From an uncultured Flavobacteriaceae bacterium (GTDB lineage Bacteria > Bacteroidota > Bacteroidia > Flavobacteriales > Flavobacteriaceae), in NCBI GenBank assembly GCA_947494205.1, contig CANLUH010000004.1, positions 88,773-152,772 on the forward strand: a DNA stretch of 64,000 nt. The letters are read 5' to 3'. Within the stretch, counting starts at the first letter, position 1. Every line of letters starts with the position of its first letter. The translations under genes and the position numbers were made by a program. Below, piece after piece: positions 17,516 to 27,100 of the stretch. Under the pieces are notes generated by a model. That model saw only the letters and a program-made list of their open reading frames with translations. It did not search any database and had not been told where the DNA came from.

Positions 17516-20500
17516 TTAAAAATAGGCTTTTAATTGTATGTTTCCCGTGTGTATTGTTTTACTAGTTTCTGTTTTACGGCCTTGATAATTAAGGTTAAGA
17601 TCTAAAAATTTGGTCAATTTTTTCTGCGCTAATAAACTCCATGTTAAGTTCTTTCCAGACTGTAGCCCTTCTAACATTTGATAACCTACAGGAGAATTAG
17701 CATTCCCTGTAAAAGTGTTAGAAAACACATTAAATTCTCCTGAAACAGCCGTTTTTTGATTCTTAGCAAAAGCAAAAGAAGCTCCGTACTTTTGTTGTTT
17801 TAGAGTTTCTAGTCCGCCAATAGTATTAGCCTTGTTTGTATATTGATAAAAGATATCGAAACGTGTATTATCGTTTAATAAATATGATAGTTTAGGATTT
17901 AAACTTTGTTCATCTAATTTAAAGTTTTTGGCTGCAAAATTTTCGCTTTCACTTTTATTTTCATCTACACTAGCCAACATATTTACTAACCAACTTTCAC
18001 CTAGTTTATGATTAAAGTTTAATTGATGACTCTTCAATGAATTGGCTATAAAACCAACAGTTAATACATTTCTAGATTCATTATTTAAATAGGTATACGA
18101 TGTCGTATAACGCTGTTTACCTCTATTATAAAATAATACATTTCTAAAATTAAGCTGAAGACCTAGTTGATTTTCATCATCTTTCTCGAAAGGATTAATA
18201 TTAAAAGTATTGCCTTCCCTTCTTATCTTTCGGTCTATTAAATATGAACTTTGATTGTAAAAATGAGACCAGAATTGCTTGCTTCTATTTTCAGAATTAA
18301 CCCAATCGCTAGGGTTTAATGTTAAGGTTTGACTTAATCTATTTTGGTGTGTTTTTATAAATACTTGATTGGGTAACAATACACGAATGTAACTTCCTTG
18401 ATCTTGAAATTGCGCGACTTCAAATTCTTCAATTTCCTGTATACCATTCTCATTATAATCAAACCATGTATAAGCACCTTGTCCTGGTTCTACTTCTACA
18501 TAGGTAAAGTCTTGTTGTGGCAAGGTTCCCGAATTAGTTTCAAAAACTGTATTCCATTGCATAAAGTTTTTAAAAAAACGCTGATTGTATTGTAATCTAG
18601 AGTTTAACGATTGCTCATCTGTTTCTTCTTCTATAGCATTGTCTAAGGTTCTATAATTTACATATAATGCTAAATTTGTACGCTCGTTTTTAACTAATCT
18701 AGACTTTAAATAATAGGTGTTAGAGGTATTTACGCGTTGTAACTGATTATTTCTAATACTATCGTTTACACGATATTTATAACCAACTTCTGTAAATATC
18801 TTAGTACTATCTCCTAGTCCAGTAAATACTTCGTATGCTTTAAATTTTTGAGACAATGGTGTTAAAACATCGGTGACCTTTTCTCTTTGCTCATTGTTTT
18901 CTGTTGCAAACTTAGCGCCTATCCAACTTTTGGTTAAATTATAAATCACGGTATTATACGAACGTAAAAATGTAGAGGTATTTAATGTTGAATTTGCTTT
19001 TAAGTAGCTGGATTGAGAACGAATAACAAATTTATTTAAAAGAACATTAGCGGATACATTATGTTTATTACCATTAAACCCTTCAGAATAATTTAAGTGC
19101 TCAAACTTATAACTAGCTACTCCTTGTTTAGGATGAAATAATCTAAATCCTGAAGTTAATAACGCTTGATTTCCTAAATTTTCAACAATTTGAGTGCCAC
19201 TTACTGGTGGTTCTAAGTTCCAATCTCTATTAAATTCTGGGTTGTATAGCCCTTCAATATTTCTAAAATCCGCATTAATATAATCACTGTCTACAAAAGC
19301 ATTTAAATTCCACAAACTATCTTTTTTTATTAGCGCTTGTTCTGCTTGTAATTTTATTGCATAGCCATCGTTATTATCATCGTTTATGTCTGAAAATAAG
19401 TTTAAATCGTTTTTACTACCTGCTATTTCAAAGTTTACTGCTGTTTTTTCTGAAGGTGTATAACTTCCATTCACCATAGCAATCTGCAATTTAGTTGGAG
19501 CAACCAATTGTACTACAGGTGCAAAATTACCTTGTGGTACTCCCGCAATTGGCGGTACATATTCGTATATATTATTAATAGCATTTATACTACTTAAAAT
19601 ATAATCTCCTAAATTTTCCCCCACATTGGTAAAACGCACACTAAACAATGTATCCTCAGGATCATTAGAAAACACAAAAGCTTCAACGCCACTAATAACT
19701 TCCTTTTTGTATAAAATCCTATTTTCATTAAAAGCTTCTTCTACACTAGAATCTCCTACCATTTGTGTAATATCGTCTCCAGCATTGCTTAATATTTCTA
19801 CTTGCTCTGGAGATAGATTTTGCTGTAACGGATTGTTTTTTGCATCGTTTTCTGAATATACAGCTGCCCCTATTCTAAATTTTTCACTAGTATAATTCCC
19901 GCCACCAAAAGCTACCAATCTAGAATAATTTCTATCGCTAAACTGATAATCTACCGTAATACGCATTTCGGAAGTAATAGGAAATGTCGAGTTAAAAATA
20001 ATCTCTCCTGCATTATAATCTATTATGTAATCTTCACTTTCTCCTCGCTCTAAAATAATACCATTTACATATACGGTTTCACTACCAGAAACTATTAGCA
20101 CAAATAACTCACCATTATTACCTTGTAATTTATAAGGCCCTTGGTTACCTTCTTGTGCTGTAAATTGACTCGTTGTAAATTGCCCTCTCACTAAAGCTCC
20201 AGAAGCAAACAAATTAGTATTTGAATCTTCATCACCTAAACTAGCACGCAAAGACAAACCTTGTACACGTTTAGAGAAATTAGCAAAATAAGAATTAGGG
20301 TTTTCCAAATCTATATCCCCTGCTCTAATATTCCATTTCTCACTAAAAATCTCGATAAATACTTGATCAAATTCATCTAATCTTTGCGAATAACCACTTT
20401 CTTGCAAAGGAATATTAGCATCTTGTATAGAAGCTCTTAAAGACACTTTATCGTTTAGTTGTCCTGTTATTTGTAAATCGAGTTCACTATTTAATACTGA

Positions 20501-20953
20501 GTTCTGATTATTACCTATAGTAACCCCTCTAGAAATACTCCCTGAAGTAGTTAAACCATCGAACGGTGTAAATTCTTTTTCTGAATTCGGTCTCGATATT
20601 TTATAAATTTTATTAAGCTTATCGTTATTCTCTACAATCACTGCGTCGTCAAATTGCTGATATGTTTTAGTAAGAAACTCTGGATACTTTAAATAATTTA
20701 TAATAATAGAATCTGTAGCAATCGGTTTTTTAAAAGTTACTACTGCTTTAGCAAAATCTACAGTATAAAACGAAGAGTCTATAATCGTTCTATCTTTACG
20801 TTCTATTAAAAAATTAGTTGGGTTTATACTTACACTATCTATAACAATACTAGAAGATACTGCTACCGTTTTGCGTTTGTAATAAGAATCTTGTTCTTGC
20901 GCAAAAACAGAAACACTTACAAACAATATAAAAAGTGTAATTATAAATCTCAT
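17516..20953 (-). CDS. Very large outer-membrane beta-barrel-like protein, unknown function
   Basis: From the chosen start (MRFIITLFILFVSVSVFAQ, a clear signal peptide) the protein has 1145 residues; an ATG three codons upstream is less likely. The N-terminal half holds beta-sandwich-like modules with a YVNGIILERGESEDYIIDYN segment, a pattern also seen in large Bacteroidota surface proteins. Beyond about residue 350 the sequence is dominated by alternating aromatic strands and many Asn/Asp-rich turns, ending in LKAYF, as expected for a many-stranded barrel. No TonB box, plug or T9SS sorting domain is evident. A role as an outer-membrane channel or assembly factor is inference; I do not recognise a named gene. 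Confidence 0.7.
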   Translation of the reverse strand: MRFIITLFILFVSVSVFAQEQDSYYKRKTVAVSSSIVIDSVSINPTNFLIERKDRTIIDSSFYTVDFAKAVVTFKKPIATDSIIINYLKYPEFLTKTYQQFDDAVIVENNDKLNKIYKISRPNSEKEFTPFDGLTTSGSISRGVTIGNNQNSVLNSELDLQITGQLNDKVSLRASIQDANIPLQESGYSQRLDEFDQVFIEIFSEKWNIRAGDIDLENPNSYFANFSKRVQGLSLRASLGDEDSNTNLFASGALVRGQFTTSQFTAQEGNQGPYKLQGNNGELFVLIVSGSETVYVNGIILERGESEDYIIDYNAGEIIFNSTFPITSEMRITVDYQFSDRNYSRLVAFGGGNYTSEKFRIGAAVYSENDAKNNPLQQNLSPEQVEILSNAGDDITQMVGDSSVEEAFNENRILYKKEVISGVEAFVFSNDPEDTLFSVRFTNVGENLGDYILSSINAINNIYEYVPPIAGVPQGNFAPVVQLVAPTKLQIAMVNGSYTPSEKTAVNFEIAGSKNDLNLFSDINDDNNDGYAIKLQAEQALIKKDSLWNLNAFVDSDYINADFRNIEGLYNPEFNRDWNLEPPVSGTQIVENLGNQALLTSGFRLFHPKQGVASYKFEHLNYSEGFNGNKHNVSANVLLNKFVIRSQSSYLKANSTLNTSTFLRSYNTVIYNLTKSWIGAKFATENNEQREKVTDVLTPLSQKFKAYEVFTGLGDSTKIFTEVGYKYRVNDSIRNNQLQRVNTSNTYYLKSRLVKNERTNLALYVNYRTLDNAIEEETDEQSLNSRLQYNQRFFKNFMQWNTVFETNSGTLPQQDFTYVEVEPGQGAYTWFDYNENGIQEIEEFEVAQFQDQGSYIRVLLPNQVFIKTHQNRLSQTLTLNPSDWVNSENRSKQFWSHFYNQSSYLIDRKIRREGNTFNINPFEKDDENQLGLQLNFRNVLFYNRGKQRYTTSYTYLNNESRNVLTVGFIANSLKSHQLNFNHKLGESWLVNMLASVDENKSESENFAAKNFKLDEQSLNPKLSYLLNDNTRFDIFYQYTNKANTIGGLETLKQQKYGASFAFAKNQKTAVSGEFNVFSNTFTGNANSPVGYQMLEGLQSGKNLTWSLLAQKKLTKFLDLNLNYQGRKTETSKTIHTGNIQLKAYF

Positions 20954-21162
20954 TGGTGACAATTAAGTCTTTATTTTTATCTTTTATTACAACAATACAG
21001 TGAATAGCTAGTATTTACAAATACAATAAAACATGTAATATACTATGGTTAACTAAAAACTTTCAAATATATTTTGTTAATAGTTTTCGTTAAAACTGTT
21101 TTAATTTAATGGTGTAAATGTAAAGCATTATTTATTTTAGCTAAAATTACTTCAAAACTAAG

Positions 21163-21924
21163 ATGAAAATAATCTCATACAACGTAAATGGTATACGAGC
21201 TGCCGTTAATAAAGGATTTATAGAATGGCTAAAAGGTGCCAACCCAGATGTTATTTGTTTACAAGAAATTAAAGCGATGAAAGAGCAATTAGACTTGTCT
21301 CTTTTTGAAGATGCCGGTTACAAATACAATTATTGGTATAGCGCACAAAAAAAAGGATACAGCGGTGTTGCCATATTAAGTAAAACAGAGCCCAATCACG
21401 TAGAATACGGTACAGGAATAGAAAGTATGGATTTTGAAGGCAGAAATATTCGTGCCGATTTTAATGGCGTCTCTGTAATGAGCATGTATCTACCATCGGG
21501 AACTAATGCCGATAGATTATCATATAAATTTAATTATATGGATGAAATATTAGAGTATGTTACTAATTTACGTAACACCATTCCTAATCTAGTTGTCTGT
21601 GGAGATTATAATATTTGTCATGAAGCTATAGATATACATAACCCAAAAATGAAAGGCGTTTCTGGATTCTTACCTGAAGAACGAGAATGGCTTGGAAATT
21701 TTATAGATAGCGGTTTAATTGATTCTTTTAGACATCTAAACCCTGAACGTGTAGAATACAGTTGGTGGAGTTACCGTGCCAACGCAAGAGCTAATAATAA
21801 AGGCTGGCGTTTAGATTATGCTATGGTTACAAAACCATTAGAAGAAAAAATTAAACGTGCCATTATATTAACAGAGGCAAAACATAGTGATCATTGCCCA
21901 ATATTAGTAGAATTAGAAGATTAA
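21163..21924 (+). CDS. xth: Exodeoxyribonuclease III (AP endonuclease)
   Basis: The 253-residue enzyme of the exonuclease III/APE1 family cuts DNA at abasic sites and removes 3' blocks. The catalytic and metal-binding pattern is visible: N7 in SYNVNGIRAA, E34 in CLQEIKA, the GDYNICHEAIDIHNPK segment, WSYRANARANNKGWRLDY, and the terminal SDHCP His. It stands on the plus strand after a 209-bp gap from the divergent barrel gene and precedes an OmpA-like lipoprotein by 28 bp. Confidence 0.97.
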   Translation: MKIISYNVNGIRAAVNKGFIEWLKGANPDVICLQEIKAMKEQLDLSLFEDAGYKYNYWYSAQKKGYSGVAILSKTEPNHVEYGTGIESMDFEGRNIRADFNGVSVMSMYLPSGTNADRLSYKFNYMDEILEYVTNLRNTIPNLVVCGDYNICHEAIDIHNPKMKGVSGFLPEEREWLGNFIDSGLIDSFRHLNPERVEYSWWSYRANARANNKGWRLDYAMVTKPLEEKIKRAIILTEAKHSDHCPILVELED

Positions 21925-21952
21925 TACCCCAAATAGAAAACAGAATAAACAA

Positions 21953-22909
21953 ATGAAAAAAGTACTTATCTTAACACTCGTAGCTATAACCTTAACAGCT
22001 TGTGTATCTCCTAAAGTCTATAAAGAATTAGAAGATAAATACGTAGATTTAAAAAAGGAAAACAGAAATCTACAAGATGAAAATGAAACGCTTCTACAAG
22101 CAAAGAATGAAGCTGAAAATGCATTAGCAAAATTAAAACAAGAGTATGCCGATGCTGTAGCTAAACGCGACCAATTACAAAGCGATTATAACGCTACTAA
22201 ATCTAACTTAGACAACCTTAAAGCATCATACGATGCCCTAGAAACTAATAGCTCCTCTGCAATTGCAGCCAACACAAAAAAGAATAGAGAATTATTAGCA
22301 CAATTGGAAGCCAAAGAACAAGCCCTAGCTGCAGAAAACTCTAGACTAGAAGCTTTAAAGAAACAACTAGAAGACCGTTCGCAACGTGTTGCAGAATTAG
22401 AAAGTGTTATAGCCTCTAAAGATGCAGCAATGACCAATTTAAAAAATGCTATTTCTAAAGCATTAACAGATTTTGAAGGTAAAGGATTAACTATAGAACA
22501 ACGTAATGGCAAAGTATATGTATCTATGGAAAATAAATTATTATTTAACTCAGGAAGTTGGGCTGTAGGAACCGAAGGAAAAAAAGCAGTAAAACAATTA
22601 GGCACAGTACTTGCCGAAAACCCTGAAATTGCTGTTTTAATAGAAGGGCATACAGATAACGCGCCTTTTAAAGGCTCTGGTCAGCTCTCAGGAAATTGGG
22701 ATTTATCTACTAAACGTGCTACTGCCATTGTTAAAATATTACAAGAAAACAGTAAAATAAACGCCGATAATTTAACCGCTGCAGGACGAGGGGAATTTGC
22801 ACCAATTGCCTCTAATGAAACCACAGAAGGTAAAGCTAAAAACAGAAGAATTGAAGTGATTTTAGCACCAAAATTAGATGAATTATCTAAGCTTTTAAAT
22901 AAAATGTAA
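21953..22909 (+). CDS. OmpA-family lipoprotein with long coiled coil
   Basis: The 318-residue protein has a lipoprotein signal (LTAC, Cys17). A heptad-rich coiled coil spans about 22-165 (repeated LEAxxxALAxE patterns). An OmpA C-terminal peptidoglycan-binding domain covers about 190-310 (NPEIAVLIEGHTDNAPF, then STKRATAIVKIL and AAGRGEFAP). The layout suggests an outer-membrane-anchored spacer that grips peptidoglycan. Start and signal agree. It lies 28 bp after xth, which is probably incidental. Confidence 0.92.
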   Translation: MKKVLILTLVAITLTACVSPKVYKELEDKYVDLKKENRNLQDENETLLQAKNEAENALAKLKQEYADAVAKRDQLQSDYNATKSNLDNLKASYDALETNSSSAIAANTKKNRELLAQLEAKEQALAAENSRLEALKKQLEDRSQRVAELESVIASKDAAMTNLKNAISKALTDFEGKGLTIEQRNGKVYVSMENKLLFNSGSWAVGTEGKKAVKQLGTVLAENPEIAVLIEGHTDNAPFKGSGQLSGNWDLSTKRATAIVKILQENSKINADNLTAAGRGEFAPIASNETTEGKAKNRRIEVILAPKLDELSKLLNKM

Positions 22910-22944
22910 TTATACAATACAGTAATCTAATTGTAATACACAAC

Positions 22945-23982
22945 ATGAAATATACAACACTACCAAATACCGATATAAAAGTTAGTAAAATCTGTTTAGG
23001 TTCGATGACGTGGGGCAACCAAAACACAGAAGCAGAAGGTCATGAACAATTAGATTATGCTTTTAATAATGGTGTAAATTTTATAGATACTGCAGAATTA
23101 TATCCTGTACCAGCAACTGCAGAGACTTCTGGACGTACTAGCAAAATTATTGGGAGTTGGCTTAAAAAAACAGGGCATAGAGAAGACGTTGTTATTGCTT
23201 CAAAAATAGCTGGGCCAGGAGATTACACGGCACATATTCGTACAACAGGTTTTAGTCCTGAAGCTATTAAAGAAGCTGTAGATTTAGAATTACAACGATT
23301 ACAAACCGATTACATCGATTTATATCAATTACACTGGCCAGAACGTCAAACCAATACTTTTGGTGTTAGAGATTACAATCACAACCCTAATGATGCATGG
23401 CAAGATAATTTTAATGAAGTATTATATACTTTAAACGGTATCATTAAAACAGGTAAAATTAGAAACATTGGTTTGTCTAATGAAAAAGCTTGGGGAACTA
23501 TGCGTTATTTAGAAGAATCTAAAAACAATAACTTACCTAGACCAGTTACCATACAAAATGCTTATTCTTTAATTAATAGAGTATTTGAAGGTGACATGGC
23601 AGAAGTTGCTATTAGAGAACAAATAGGTTTATTAGCCTATTCTCCTATGGCTTTTGGAGTATTATCTGGTAAGTACATTAAAAATACAGCAGCGGATAAT
23701 GCCCGTTTAAAGTTATTTCCAAGATTTGCTAGATATAGTAGCGAACAAGCAACAACTGCTACAAAACACTATTTAGAATTAGCAGAAGATAACAATATGT
23801 CTCTTGCACAAATGGCATTAGCATTTGTAAATCAAAGACCGTTTATTACTAGTAATATTATCGGAGCAACATCTTTACATCAGTTAAAAGAAAATATTGA
23901 AAGTGTAAACATTGAACTATCTCAAACACTTTTAGAAAAAATTAATACAATTCATAACATAATACCAAATCCAGCACCATAA
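22945..23982 (+). CDS. NADP(H)-dependent aldo/keto reductase (Tas-like)
   Basis: The 345-residue protein folds as an AKR barrel. The catalytic tetrad is visible as Asp in FIDTAELYP, Tyr in the same motif, Lys in IASKIAG and His in LYQLHWPER. The AETSGRTSKIIGSWLK segment and the QTNTFG insertion place it close to E. coli Tas. The cofactor-binding ARL/RF end region follows IGATSLHQLKENIES. Its substrate is unknown. It follows the OmpA lipoprotein by 35 bp on the same strand. Confidence 0.92.
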   Translation: MKYTTLPNTDIKVSKICLGSMTWGNQNTEAEGHEQLDYAFNNGVNFIDTAELYPVPATAETSGRTSKIIGSWLKKTGHREDVVIASKIAGPGDYTAHIRTTGFSPEAIKEAVDLELQRLQTDYIDLYQLHWPERQTNTFGVRDYNHNPNDAWQDNFNEVLYTLNGIIKTGKIRNIGLSNEKAWGTMRYLEESKNNNLPRPVTIQNAYSLINRVFEGDMAEVAIREQIGLLAYSPMAFGVLSGKYIKNTAADNARLKLFPRFARYSSEQATTATKHYLELAEDNNMSLAQMALAFVNQRPFITSNIIGATSLHQLKENIESVNIELSQTLLEKINTIHNIIPNPAP

Positions 23983-24128
23983 TACCAAATAAAACCCCAT
24001 TATATTAATAGGGTATATGTTAAATCGTTAAACTGGCTTCGACAAGCGACAAAAAAGGACTCTTTTTATCGTAAATAACTGTACTTAGTCTATAAATAAG
24101 ACATTTAACAATACTACCGAAAGTTTTT

Positions 24129-24157
24129 TTTTAGTTTTAGAACATTAAAAACTAAAA
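24129..24157 (+). promoter_or_regulatory. Perfect 10-bp stem-loop in the leader of the adhesin gene
   Basis: TTTTAGTTTT (24129-24138) pairs exactly with AAAACTAAAA (24148-24157) around a 9-base loop, ending 14 bases before the ATG. It is AU-rich and lacks a following U-run, so it is not a good terminator. A translational or stability role is possible. Confidence 0.35.
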
Positions 24158-24171
24158 CAACCCTTAATATA

Positions 24172-27100
24172 ATGAGAAAAATTACTTTACTGTTAATTTT
24201 ACTTTCTTTTAGCTTTTCGCTTAGTGCGCAGATTTACTTGCAAGAAAATTTTGATACAGAAATTCCTGCTACTTGGACCATCACCGACGAAGGAGCAGCC
24301 ACTGGAGATTCTTGGGCCTCTGGACAACAAGGTGGTTTTAACGACCTAGATGGTACAGCTGGAGCTTTTGTAGACAGTGATGCCAACGGAAATGGTACAC
24401 AATTAATTGAAACTTTAACATCACCTGTTTTTGATACTACAGGAGCAGTAGGACTGTTCTTAGATTTTGATCAGTTTTACAGATCAGGAGGATCAGATAG
24501 CGGTATTGTAGAGGTTTACGATGGTGCTAACTGGGTAGAAGTATTAAATCAAACTGGAACTACAGGTTCTTTTGCTACTCCAGATCAACAACACATAGAC
24601 ATAACAGCGTATTCTAACGCTAACATGCAAATTCGTTTTATTTACGATGATGGAGACACTTGGGCTTGGTACTGGATGATAGATAATATTGAAGTACTTA
24701 ACTCATTATGTGATGTTCCTACAGCTTTAGCTGCCAATAATATTGGTGGAACTACAGCAGATATTACATGGGACATGGGAACAATAACAGCTTGGGAGTA
24801 TGTAATACAAACTCCAGGAACAGGAGTTCCTACTGGAAACGGAACCATGACTACTTCTAATACTGTTAATGCCACAGCTTTAGATTTCCAAACGGATTAC
24901 GAAGTTTATGTTCGTTCAGATTGTGGAGGAGGAACATATAGTGACTGGGTAGGACCTTTAAACTTTACAACAACAGTACAAACAGATTTTTCTGTAGATT
25001 GTACTGCAGGTCCACAAACCTTAAATTACTGTTATACAGCTAATGATTCTAATGTATTTACATTTACAAGTACAGACGGTTCTGGATTAACACTAACAAT
25101 TAACTCTGGTCAAGTAGAAAACAACTGGGATGAGTTAGTAGTTACAGATGTAGCTACAGGAACAGATTTAAATGCAGCAACACCTTATGGTAATGCAGGA
25201 GATGTAGGCGGATTAACATTCCAATCTTCTGGAGACAGTATTACTTTAGCAATAACATCAGATGGATCTGTAAGTTGTGATACTAACGGGTTTACACCTT
25301 TAGATGTTACAGTAGTATGTTCTACATGTACAAACCCAATAGCAGATTACGCAGTTGTTTCAGATTGTATAAACGGACCACAGTTTTTTGTTGAAACAGA
25401 TATTACAGACTTAGGTACAGCAACGTCACTTACTGTATCAGATAACCAAGGAAACTCACAAGTAGTTAGTGCAACAGGCGTTGTATCTTTTGGCCCTTTT
25501 GCAAATAATACAGATGTAGTAGTTACAGTAACTAACGATAGTGATGGTAACTGCTTTATAGTAAGCGATAGTTTAACACAAGAAGTGTGTTTAGATCAAT
25601 ATGTAGATTGTACAGTAGGACCTGTTACATTTTCTTATTGTTATACAAATAATGATGCCAATGTTTTTACTTTTAACAGTGTAGATGGTACAACACCATT
25701 AAATTTCACTATAAATGCAGGGCAAGTAGAAAATGGTTGGGATGAATTAGTTATTCTTGATTCAGACGGTACAACAGATTTAAATGCAGCTACACCTTAC
25801 GGTAATGGAGGTGATGTTTCTGGTATAACATACCAATCTACAGGAAGTTCAATCTCTTTCCAAGTACAATCAGATGGTTCTGTAAACTGTTCAGGGAATG
25901 GTTTTACTCCATTAGACATTACAGTATCTTGTGCAACTTGTATTAACCCAACAGCAACTTATGCAATAGTAGACGATTGCGATAATGGAGACCAATTCTT
26001 TGTAGATGTAAATGTTACATCTATAGGAGATGCAACTTCTTTATTAATTGAAGATAACCAAGGTAGTACAGGTGTATCTGTTACTGCAGCAGGAACAACA
26101 CAATTTGGACCTTACCCATTCTTAACAGATATTATTTTCACTATTAGTAACGAACAAGATAGTAACTGTGTCATTACAAGTCCAGCTATTCAGTTAGCTG
26201 CTTGTCCACCAGAAAATGATAACTGTATAGATGCAACAGTAGCTGCAGTAAACGATGGCTTCTTATGTGAAGTAAGCACTCCTGGAACATTAGTAGAAGC
26301 CACTAGTTCTGGACTTCCAACAGGAAGTTGTGCTGGAGATGCAGACGACGATGTTTGGTTTCAATTTACTGCATTAAGTGAATTTCAATTAATTGCATTA
26401 ACAAATTTACAAGGTAGTGACACCTTCGATATCGATATGGTATTATACGAAGGTACTTGCGACGCTTTAGTAGAAATAGATTGTTTTGCAGGATTCCCTG
26501 CTGCCGATATAACACCACAGTTAATTATTGGAGACACTTATTTTATTAGAATATTCTCTGGAGGTAGTGATTCGGAAACAACAACTTTCGATTTATGTAT
26601 TACACCATATATTCCACCAACAAATATCACTTGTGAAGATAGTGAAAACTTCTGTCCAGCAGGAGAAGATGGAGGAGCTCTTTATATCTCTAATGTTATA
26701 GATATGCCAAACAATGCTTCTGTTGCGTGTTTAGGAACCATTCCTAACCCAACTTATAGTGTTCTTGAAATTGGTACTTCTGGAGATATCTTAGTAGAAA
26801 TTGTTCAAAATACAGCATTCGATGTTAATGAAAATCCAATAGGAAACACACTAGATGTAGATTACGTTTTATGGGGACCTTTTAGCCCAGACGAAGATTA
26901 TTGTAATTTAAACTTAGAAGTAGATTGTCCTACTTGTCCTAATAACACAACAGATCCAGATTTTTATCCTTTTGGGAATATTGCAGATTGTAGTTATTCT
27001 GCTGCTGCCATAGAAAACTTTACATTAGAAGGTGCTGTAGAAGGAGATTTCTATTTAATTCTAGTAACAAACTTTGCTAACGACCCTGGAATTATTCAAA

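Noticed and set aside
22186..22605. Minus-strand ORF opposite the OmpA lipoprotein
   Set aside because: Antisense of the coiled-coil region; no start signal or family features.
24985..26208. Adhesin repeats as a CRISPR or tandem satellite
   Set aside because: The repeats are long, in frame and diverged at DNA level, typical of protein domain duplication.
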